Below, piece by piece: positions 22,245 through 32,084 of a stretch of 64,000 nt of DNA. The stretch spans positions 186,001-250,000 of the forward strand of contig JAMSLZ010000016.1 in the NCBI GenBank assembly GCA_026027325.1, written 5' to 3'. The notes under the pieces were generated by a model, which saw only the letters and a program-made list of their open reading frames with translations, did no database searches and was not told where the DNA came from. Position numbers and translations under genes: made by a program. Position 1 is the first letter of the stretch. The number at the start of each line of letters is the position of its first letter. This stretch comes from Actinomucor elegans. Taxonomy: Eukaryota; Mucoromycota; Mucoromycetes; Mucorales; Mucoraceae.

Positions 22245-23183
22245 ACACAACCGAAAATAATAGTTCTAGTATGTAGATATTAAGATTTATCCTGAGCATG
22301 TGCTAGCAATAAAAAGCGATATTAAACTGGAGTTCGTCAAATGATAAGAGTTGTAGTTGACGAAAAATTTGTGTTGTCCCTTGTACTCTGGATATAGATA
22401 TATAGCACAATTTTGCTCTGTAAACTAATCAAAGCATTACAGATATATACAAATATCGGAGCAGTATTTATTTGAATAGCTGCAAATGTATAGTAAAGCG
22501 AAATAGCATGTCGGGATTTATCCAAAAATCACTAATGTTTGCAATAATATATCATGTATCTCTTTACTACAAGTAGCTGTACCTTATCGTATCTTTGCTT
22601 CTTTTACTCTATTTAAAGGATATGTAATTCACTCAATAAATAAGAAAGATTTAGATATAACATAGAGCAAATTGAAATGAACTTTTTTAATAATAGAAAG
22701 AGACCTGTATTAAACCATTTATTATAAGATGAGGGTATTCACGGTAAAAGAAATTATATAGTTTTATATCCGTTGGTATCAATCTGATGCTTATTCGACA
22801 TGCTATCCTATTCACACATATAGTAACTAGGATATAGTTACTGGCCATTTAATATAGCTGTTTGAGTGATAATAGTAACTTTAGATTCCAGGTATAGAAC
22901 CTTTAGGGATAACTTTATCGTGCAGAATAATTGACAGGTATAATAAGTATAACTGATCAATATGTACTATTTAGTAAAGTTTAAATTATACGTAACAGCT
23001 ATTCAGGTCGTTTTATATTCGATAGTATTATTGATGTATAATTGGGGGAACATCACAAGGTACATGCAATGTCTCTTTTACCTAACTATAAATCTTGAAT
23101 GAACTAGTATACTTGCCGTGCCCTTATTAAAACCAATAATGTCATCAATTTGCAACTATATCTATGCTACAAATATTTTTATT
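22245..23183. other. Intergenic DNA, nothing identified
   Basis: AT-rich, without ORFs over 60 codons apart from a shadow frame. Contains the 3' flank of the RabGAP gene. Confidence 0.5.
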
Positions 23184-25462
23184 TCAAGAATCAAATGAAT
23201 CTCCAGCTCTCATATTGACATTAGAGCTCTTTTTCGATATCTTTCCGCCTAATCCTTTGAAACCTAATCCATGGCCGTAGAATGTGCTGTTATTGTTTCC
23301 TACTTGCAGATTTTTGATACCATGTTCAAAGGGTAAACCAGAGGTTGTTGCATCTTCTGTACCTGCTCTTTTAGCATAGCGTTTGATATCGGTTTTTGAC
23401 AGATTGATACGGAAAGCAGTTTCTAACAAGGTGTTTGGTTCGAGATACTCATGGGGGATATGTAACAAAAAAGCCAAAAGCTCTGAATTGGTAGGACATG
23501 AATTGAGCAAATAATCTTTACATATCTCCATAATGGCAAGACTCACGCGATAAAACACTTTGATACCTACAGAGCAAGATATTAATTCTCATCCATATAA
23601 TGTCACTAACTACTTGCCTTCAAAATAAAAGGCATCCCATACGCGAAGTACTGAATCCCAGGGCAATGTCATAGTAAAGGCTGTCAAGAACCATTGAGCA
23701 ATATACATGATGGGTAACACATCATTGCTTTCCAAATGTTGGGCCAATTTTGGTTGATGATCTTTGAGTAATTGTCCAATAATATATGCATCGATTCTTA
23801 GTTGAGACAGTGTAGGTGTAAAATAACCATTCATGTATCGATCAATAGTAGCTACTAGTAACCAAAAAGTATCTTCCAAACTCATTTGCATCAACATCAA
23901 GCCTGCCAAACGACCCATTCCTTGACAGTATTCCAAATGAGAATTGTATTGAGAATAAGCTTTTAATACGCAACTCAGATCCTTCTGCCCTTGACCGTTC
24001 TTATCCATAAACTGGGTATGATCGGGGTAACAGCGCGCAATATCTCTTTCAATCACATCATAAATTGCGGTTCGAGGCTTATCCACCAAGATATTGAATT
24101 GATTCGGTCGTCTATAGTCGTTGGAACCCGCTAGAAACTGCCAAACGCGAGAACGAACAGAAGCTGGAATGCCGTTGCGCACGAGCTTTTTGAATTTTGC
24201 ATCTTTCTTGACGGTACCAGCGTCTAGTTTATTGACAATGGATAACCATTTCAGTTCATTTTCACGATATTCCTTAATGAATTTTGATGTCATGTTGGAT
24301 CTAATACGGGCATTTGATTGGTTGGGTTTGATGACAAAGCCGTATTCATCAACAGACATGTTATCAACAGGTGTGTTCTTTGGTTGACTAGGTGTGGGAG
24401 AACGGTAATTTTCATCAATAGATGACCCTCTTGTATTGGCAGCGTATCCACTACTTTTCATGGATTCTATATCATTATCATCTGTAGTGTTTCCATCTGT
24501 ATCGTAAGCGGTTCTATAGTTATTGTTATTAGTATTAGTATAACTGGGTATGTTTGAAGGGGGCTTTTGAGACGGTTTAGTGTAAGTTGCTGGATACAAT
24601 TGCTGCTGCTGTTCTTCATCTGAGTAATCTATATTGAAAGCAGATGTATCATATGGGTCTTCGCCTGTTATCAGTTCTTCAGAATAGGATACGTTTGAAA
24701 ACTGTGAGTGCTGCTGTGGTTGTTGATTTGTTACATGAGACGCGATGGACGAGTTATTAGTACCAATACTCTCAAAACTAGGTTTGCCTTTAGCCCAGTT
24801 CGTTTGTCCAGCTGAAGGATACGGTTGAGGTGAAGTATATTGATCTGAACTGGAAGAATAAGACTGTAATGAATCTCTAATGGTGAAAGCTTGTTGCTGC
24901 TGAAAATGATGATTATGAGGATCTACAGACGAAGCATCATAGCTACTGGATGAGTTTCTATATTGAGAGTGATCTGTAGCGAAATCTAAGTCTGCGTCCA
25001 ACGACTCTAATACGCGAGGATCAAGCTCTACAAAATGAACACTTTCTGCGTTGAAATTTCCAATAACACCCTCACAATATCCCATATAAATATCATTCTC
25101 AATATGCTTCAGTACAATGATTCTTTCACCTACAGTAAGAATTAGACCTACATAAGAAAAAACGCTGAAATACTACCTTGCAAATACATTAAATCATTTG
25201 GTGAAGCAGCAAGCACGTCTGCTTTCGATACACAAGCACCTAGACCACCTAAAGTGAACTATGAGTAATAATATTACCTAGATTAGCTTTGTTTTTAAAA
25301 AATACCTTCCTCGGCAAAGGCTTTCAACTGTGGTAATGTCATGGCATCTATATTAATGGATGCAAACTCTATTGCCTCAGCCGGATCCTTTAGCAATTGT
25401 GCAATCTTTTCATTCAGTTCTTCTAGATTAGTTGAAACGTGCCTTGTGGCTTTTGGATCCAT
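23184..25462 (-). CDS. SH3-like and TBC domain RabGAP
   Basis: Accelerates GTP hydrolysis by a Rab GTPase in membrane traffic. Exons (minus strand): 25462-25306, 25248-25177, 25129-23618, 23566-23184, total 707 residues. An SH3-like domain occupies ~75-125 (ASPNDLMYLQGERIIVL, then GVIGNFNAESVHFVEL). A Ser/Gln/Asn-rich linker follows. The TBC domain starts at RNGIPASVRSRVWQFLAG, with both catalytic fingers present: Arg in YDVIERDIARCYPDH and Gln in LEYCQGMGRLAG. Later come TLPWDSVLRVWDAFYFEG and KVFYRVSLAIM. The last intron (23567-23617) has a GC donor, AAG|GCAAGT, with a normal TAG acceptor; only this join keeps the conserved FEGIKVFYR. The Rab target cannot be inferred. Confidence 0.87.
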
Positions 25463-25683
25463 ATTGATAGGATTGAATCCAAATAAAAGGAGTATAAAGT
25501 AGAAAAAACAAGTGTTCGATAGTAAAGGAGATTACCAAGATTATAAAAGTGAAAAAGAGGTGCTTTTTATTTAAGAGCCAAAAAGGCAACCAATATTCAT
25601 GTCAAACACTATAAACGCAGTGTAACATATAGAAGCTGAGCACTCTCTTTGTGCCGCTTGAATCCAGCCTTATATTTATTATA

Positions 25684-26781
25684 CTAGATATCTAAATCTT
25701 CATCAGGATCTTCATCATCAAAATCATCGGCAGCATCAGGATCATAGTAAATTAATCCACTCTTTTTTCTTCGTCCACAGATACTTCTAATTGCTGTGCT
25801 TTCATAAAAGGCAGAACAAGACTTTCCTTAGTCTTTCGTTGCTCGTCTGTCAAACTCAAGTTAAATGACAAATTAGCTGTAGGATCCGTCTTTTTATCCA
25901 CCAGTATTGCTTCGGGTTCAGATTCTTGTTCCTTGTCCAATCCTGTCAATTGAGTTGCTGGTACAACATCCAAAAACTGCGTTGTTGCATTCATAATAAA
26001 TCCATTTGATTCATATAATACCTTGCCGCTCTTTTTTCTCCATTGAATATGTGCAATGCCGCCCTTTGTCAACGCGTTTGAAGTGATGGTCATGTAAGAA
26101 AACGTTTCTTGAGGCACGAAACCTGTCAAAGCTACTTGCGTTTCAAAATGCGTACGTTCTTTTAATGGTTCCAATTTGATAATAGTTGAAGCTAATCGAT
26201 TCAGCGCATCTTGCATTGCCAAGCCTGTCTTTGAGATCAACTTTATATCAGAATGAAATCCAATGACAAGGCGGATGGCATCTATAACTCTGTAAATAAC
26301 TCTATTCGCTTCAATCATCTTCATGCTAACCTGTAGTTAATGATTCCAATGCTTTAACAAGTTGATACGTTCTGTGTTGAGATATCATAACCAACGGTAT
26401 AATTGAATCAACAAGAATCGTGCAGTCGGGTGTATCGATGACTTTCTTTAAAATAGGCGATAATATTTGCTTTTCCATATCTTTAATATTGTTAACCTGA
26501 ATTACATTTGGATCATTATTATGAACGTCATCCCAACCAAGAGGATTAGAGTAACAATCGACAATGAATATGTCATTGATTTTGTCGCTCGAGAAAAGCT
26601 CGCGCCAAGCTCTTGGTGAAGTTTCTGTCAGTAGTACAATCAGCGTTCTGTTCTCGTTAACAGCGCGTTTTCCAATATCTATCAGAAGAGGTAGCGCAGA
26701 GAGACGGATAGTATCATTAACCACTATAAATGAAGAGGTCTTTTTGTTATTCAATAGTTGATCCAAAGCCAGTGTTGACAT
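25684..26781 (-). CDS. ELP5: Elongator complex subunit 5, with an apparent 1-base frame break
   Basis: Elp5 belongs to the Elp456 sub-complex of Elongator, needed for wobble-uridine tRNA modification (cm5/mcm5). Exon 1 is 26781-26331; a 49-nt intron 26282-26330 joins ALESLTT to DAIRLVIGFHSDI; exon 2 follows. The RecA-like fold begins with ALDQLLNNKKTSSFIVVND. The family C-terminal motif FNLSLTDEQRKTKESLVLPF is clear. The frame then stops at 25752, but one frame over the typical acidic tail continues (LIYYDPDAADDFDDEDPDED) to TAG at 25684-25686. The switch falls exactly at a six-base homopolymer (T6 on the plus strand, about 25766-25771); one more base would fuse the parts perfectly. Sequencing error or a real frameshift are both possible. 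Confidence 0.85.
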
Positions 26782-27802
26782 ATTGGAAGAATGGAGGGAA
26801 GAACTTCAGTATTTGGCATTTAGTGAAGCTATAATTTCAAAAAAATAGTCACATATTCGTTAGTAAGGTAAGCCTTTCAATGTCCAAAGCTTGAAAACTT
26901 CGGACGCATCTTTTGGTAATAGACATTTCGTATAAAGGTATGTTTTAAAATAACAGTTACTTGATATCGCCAGAGGTATGTATATGAATGCTAAAATAAA
27001 AAAATTTAATCATGATCTAAGTCATAAATCTTGAAAAAGCCATATTAATACCAAACGAGTAGAGAGTATTTTAAACAACTTGTCAGCGACATCCATGTAA
27101 GGTACAAAATGGTATTATTCTAGCATTGCAGCTATTCTCTCAACAAAGTACTATTGAGTATGACTTCATATGTCTCTAGAGTTTAAATGAGAAAAGAATT
27201 CAAAAAAAAAACTCCTTATGTTCTGATACTTCTAACGTCGAATGTCAACGAATTTTTAGTATTGCTTTTGGTTCGCTAATGAAACACGAGCAACGATACA
27301 TAAGTAATTAATACACTATAACTATTATTACAGTTAGCACATCAATAGATCTAAATGGTGAATGCTTCTTTTTGACTAGTAAACATTCGCAAAGTGCTGA
27401 TGTTAATTTCTGAGCAATCTATAGAGATTTAGATATCTTGGAGAATATTTCCCAAATTGTACAGACAAGTAAACGATAAATATCAGTTTTATATAGAAGA
27501 AATACTACGGATTGAGGTTTTTCTGTACAAATTACCTTACTATTATCATTAAGAGGATAATGCAACTATGTAAACAGATCCAGCAACTCATTCTGAATAA
27601 GTAATATCAGATTCGATGTTAAACCGCGATCAGTTGAGATATTGTTATATCCAATCCTAAAGACAAAGGATATAACTCGAATTAAACAAAACAAAAGAAT
27701 AGACAGTAAACAGAATCAGCCATCATTGCAGTAAAGGTTACTCTAATCTTTATTCACTGTTGAATCCGAAGTAACTAAAGACCAAAGATTCATGTAATAA
27801 TT
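26782..27802. other. Intergenic DNA with a diverged repeat end
   Basis: No gene. Bases ~27643-27790 are a diverged relative of the long-TIR arm at 7351: GTTATATCCAATCCTAAAG, then GGATATAAC...AGAATAGACAGTAAAC. Part of the sequence (27765-27795) is also the reverse complement of 8666-8695. Otherwise AT-rich and featureless. Confidence 0.5.
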
Positions 27803-28050
27803 ATACCAATGTTGATGGAATGAAGACCGAAAATGCGATACATGCTTTCGGAGCTACGCTTTATTTTTCAATATATAATATAATAATAAATATTAAACCC
27901 CTTTCTTCTCCATATCTTCTAAGATAAGCCAATATATATAATTTTTTTGGGAGAGGGGTAGGTTTCTATAAGTATAATGATTAAACTACCAAAATTTATA
28001 CCACAGGCGGGTATGTATCACATTTTCGGTCTTCATTTCGTCAATATTGA
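27803..28050. mobile_element. MITE-like element, ~250 bp, with ~38-bp TIRs
   Basis: AATGAAGACCGAAAATGCGA at 27819 is mirrored by the inverted CATTTTCGGTCTTCATT ending at 28037. With a few mismatches the pairing extends outwards to CAATGTTGATGG / CGTCAATATTG. The interior (AT-rich, GGGAGAGGGGTAGG near 27950) is non-coding. No clear target duplication. Confidence 0.7.
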
Positions 28051-28489
28051 TATTGCTTGTCGTACCTAAACGAATCCCAGTTGACTCCACACCAACTGTT
28101 GATACAGAGAAAGTAATAAAGAAGATTAAAGAGTACTTTTGAGGCTGTGCTTTATTATCAAAGATAAATGTAAAGATGAAGATTTTATAACTATGTCTAA
28201 ACTAAACCTATTTATACTAATTGTCTATCTAAGTGTGGTGAAGAGGATTTAAGAAGATGATGTTGCGTTGTAGGTGTATGTTCTAGATATACATCCATAT
28301 AATGCATGCATCTTAAACATATCAACTCATAAGTACTTCCATAAAGATGAGATTGATAATGAATACGTTATTATTCATATCATAGTCTCTTTTATAATAC
28401 CAACCTCCAATGCGATACTTTTCTCCGTAGAAAAAAATGGAATTATTGATTGTTGCCGTAGAGGATGTTTGGTTTAACGGTTTATAATA

Positions 28490-29420
28490 AAACTTCTCAA
28501 AGGTATCAGTGTTAAGACTCTAGTTGGCATGTTTCTTGACTGATTGGATAGTATGGCCTAGTTTCACTACCTTTGTAGAAGATGCAGATCCATAGAGTGT
28601 GCTTGGAAGTGAACAGTGTTAATCCCTGTTGCTGCCATTGCTTCCTTAATCCAGTTTGCAATTGTTGTCGGTCTTACAGACATAGATGGCTTTTCTTCTT
28701 GATCGAATTAAGTTAAAAACAGCGCATAATCCTTACGTGGTGCTTTTCTCAGTACTGCAGTCCTTGTGATAAATTTAAATAATGTTCGTACAGGGTACAA
28801 ATCTTTGTTCATGTATTCGCTCAAAACTGTCGATTTTACTTGTACTTTACTTGATTCTTGTACATGTAAAGTGACACTGTAAACGATACCCTCGACTTGT
28901 AATATAATATCTTGGTATTGTAGCCGGTCGATATCAGACTTTGGTCGCCACATTGTTGCCATACATAATAATAATATTGTCTTGTGTTGTAATTGTTTAA
29001 GTGAGGATTGACCTGTAAGTGGCATAGTTATTTTTATATGGTCGACCATGATAGAGGTATCCTATGTGAACAATTGCTGGTATGCTGGAAGCTTCCCTTT
29101 TGATTTTCATTTTGTCGTGAAAAATCTTTAATAACTTGATTTTCAGCTATAGGTGTTTTATCTTCATGTATAACTATAAATCTTGATACGATTGCTGAGT
29201 GCAACGTGTTGAGGCGTGTGTTACTGTATTGTTGGTTGTCAATCAAAAATCGTAACACATTGTTTGGAATGTACTGCTTAAAATCTTGATCTTCATTTTT
29301 GCACTATTCGACCTATTGCTTCTATCTTCTGTCTTGTGCTCTATGATATGCTAGATAAGTAGATTCTCTTGTCTTTTTCTCCAGAAAAGAAACAGCTGGT
29401 TCGTCTAGGTCAATCCATCT
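28490..29420 (-). pseudogene. Decayed tyrosine recombinase of a Crypton/DIRS-like element
   Basis: Minus-strand fragments in shifting frames assemble into one recombinase: an N-terminal core-binding part (TYLAYHRAQ, then NVLRFLIDNQQYSNTRLNTL and VIHEDKTPIAENQVIKDF at 29034-29258), a catalytic start (KTILLLCMATMWRPKSDIDRL at 28708-29049), then FQAHSM, LGHTIQSVKKHANWS-like residues and EKFYYKP near 28500, where the Tyr nucleophile is expected. Several frameshifts and stops make it non-functional. The Arg of the first catalytic motif appears as MWRPKSD. No reverse transcriptase was found nearby, so Crypton against DIRS cannot be decided. Confidence 0.7.
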
Positions 29421-29768
29421 ACATGTACTTGTGGATAATAGCCATGCGGCTAAAGACTATCTTGTTGCTCCTTGCCAAATTATTGGAGTTGCTAGATGTT
29501 TCATATTTTTAAGATCATTGGAAACCAGGATTGGCTGAGCCACAGCGGTGTTACTAATACTATTTGGGATAGTTTCTGGGTCTTGATCATCCTGAGAACA
29601 CTTGGTATCAGCTTTCACAGAGGATATATATAAAGATCTTTCATTTGCCAGTTTTGCTGGAATGCATCTATTGTTTATGTTGAATCTGGAGCAGTTAAAA
29701 CCTAAAGATTCACGTAGTATTAATAAGAAGAATATTTGTAGATATAGTGAGGAACAAAAGTGATCAGA
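29421..29768. other. Decayed repeat DNA between two transposon relics
   Basis: No ORF. CCTAAAGATTCACGTAGTATTAATA at 29700-29724 echoes repeat flanks at 8666 and 27765. Confidence 0.35.
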
Positions 29769-29769
29769 T

Positions 29770-31255
29770 TGTTATATCCGGTACTAAAGATGAAGGTGTT
29801 GTAAACGTCGCTTATTCAGTGTCCGTCGCCAATTAAGTCAATGCTCGACAATGCTTATACTCAGCTTGTGTTTTGACAGCTCTTTAACGTCGGCTAAGAT
29901 ATATATATATGGAAATCAATGCTTAGTGCAACTAGCCTTCATAAACTATCTGTCACCGCATATAAGTCGTATTAGAATGGATTACCATAAATTCTTGCTA
30001 ACCTCATGGGCAGAGTCTTTAACTGACCCGAAATGACTTCAATGCTGAACGAACTTGGGTTATATTCAATCATGCAGGTAGCGAAGAGAAAATATTGGCC
30101 TTGTGGAATGCCTTCTACGGACATTATTGATCAAGTTGGTGAAGCTCGCGGCAGTTATTATACGATGCTCAAAACTTGTGAGAATGGTATGAAAATCTTT
30201 GTGTGCACTTACAGAGATTTGAAGGTCAAAACCTTCGTATCATCTTGCAGTATAACAATGTTAGAGAACTACAAGAACGCCTTAGACTCTAGTAATGAAA
30301 CAGTCATGTTGCGTCGACCCCAAGTAGTCGGAGAGTATGAAACTCATAAAAGTAAGTCTAAGAGCTGTCAAATGAAGAACAAGGGTTTCACTAGAACTTG
30401 CCCTTTAGGTACAATTGATACCGCAAATAATCGCAGAGACAATTTAACTCCATATCATGATATAATCTCTACCGGGTGATGGGAAATGAGATTCTTGGGG
30501 TTTGTTTTAGGTATTTGTGAAGCAAATGCCTTTAGTTGCTACAAAGTTTAGCAGAAGGAGGAAATAGAATTGTACACAGCGCTTTTAAGAATCAAACAGC
30601 GTACTCAATGTTGAAATACTGCGAGAGATTACTCGGTAATAATAGCGTAGCTACTCCTAATATACCAATGGCTCTTATATGTAACAATGTACATTCGTAT
30701 GTAGCAATGAGACAAGGAAATACTAACTAAAGAAGAAGATTAGTATGCCAAATGTGCAAAAAACTAGGCGCTAATGGTATAAGAATCGGAAAAAGATGCA
30801 GCTACGATCCCACTACACCTATGTGCAAAAATTGTCATAGCATACATTTACGTCAAGTTTTTCACGCACAATCACATTAAAATAATTATTTACAAGCTAT
30901 ATTTTCTAACGATATAAGTATCGAAAAATAAAGCTGACTTTACAGTGTACTTATTAGCTATCAAACACTCAACCTTTGAAGGCCGACTTGTTTTTTATAA
31001 AAAGCCTTCTTCCAGAAAAGTCAATTATGGCTTAAACGCTGCTTTTGACGAGAAACAAAAATATATCCACAAAGACAATAGCTTTGAGTATTAGAATATT
31101 TGTTCACAAGTATATGTATTATTATTTTTTTGTAGAACTATTAACACATAAAAGGTCGGCCTCAAAGGGTCGATCGGGATAATCTGTACTTGTTAGTAAA
31201 TCAATTCGTTTTAACAGTCTGGTTATTTTTACAGTCTTTATTATATTCGATATAA
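29770..31255 (+). pseudogene. Decayed piggyBac-type transposase and element
   Basis: Coding remnants in order: WAESLTDPK (30010), then the long frame 30033-30479 with VAKRKYWPCGMPSTDI, KIFVCTYRDLKVKTFVSS and MLRRPQVVGEYETHKS, matching the end of the piggyBac DDE domain (DDE_Tnp_1_7). Further on, FKNQTAYSMLKYCERL (30536-30730) and a Cys-rich zinc-binding tail at about 30722-30880 (CQMCKKLGANG, CSYDPTTPMCKNCHSIH) typical of piggyBac C-termini. The N-terminal third is missing or unreadable and frames shift, so it is inactive. Ends carry GTTATATC / GATATAAC. No flanking TTAA duplication was recognised. Confidence 0.78.
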
Positions 31256-31588
31256 CACTGAGCGTCTAATCGAATAAACTGAATATGAAAGTCTTATTAT
31301 CAAAGGGATAATGATTCAAGTGCATTTCTTTAAGAAACTACATAAAAGGTCGATTAAAAACGATAGTCATACAGCTAAATAATACAGGGAATATATTATC
31401 TACCATCTGGACAAAATTGATTACATCAAGAAAATACATAAAAAAAATCGAGCTTGAAATAACAAACCACTATCAAACCAATGCTTTTCATATCAATAGT
31501 TATGTGAGCTATGCAGTGAATTAAGTCAGATATGTTGTTAAAAAAAAGTGACATCTTGAAAATTTAGTTCTGAGAGTATACTCATAGA

Positions 31589-31626
<38 letters not shown>

Positions 31627-32084
31627 CATTTTCAACATCATTTTTCCAACCGATTCTTGTTTATGTCGCATCTGATGACTATTACACAAACACTAAGAAC
31701 ATTCGACATGCATTTCAAATAAATTGGTGGTGGATGTCATGATTTATAGATCTCTCAGCCGATCTTGGTCCAATATGGTATTTAATGATCGCCTCTACTC
31801 ACAGTAAGCCACTCCAATTGGTAAAGCCTCTATATTTTCGTCGTATTTAAAAAGAAATTACGTTTGTTAATTTATAGCCCAATATTAGTCAAATCGCTGT
31901 ACGCGTTTAATTAAGTTCTATCTAATGTTACCCAACCAAAAGCAACTTATATACTGAAAGGACTTTGGCTTGCATAATTGCATTTCCCAGCTCTAATTAA
32001 AAGTTTACATTAGTTGAATAAATAATGTTCAAAATAAAGACGACAATATGAGGTATACACGCCAACTAATTTTATGTACGAGGT
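31256..32084. other. Intergenic DNA with a long poly-T tract
   Basis: A T run of about 36 bases at 31591-31626 is the only notable feature. Two TAAAAGGTCG motifs lie near 31149 and 31345. No gene. Confidence 0.5.
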
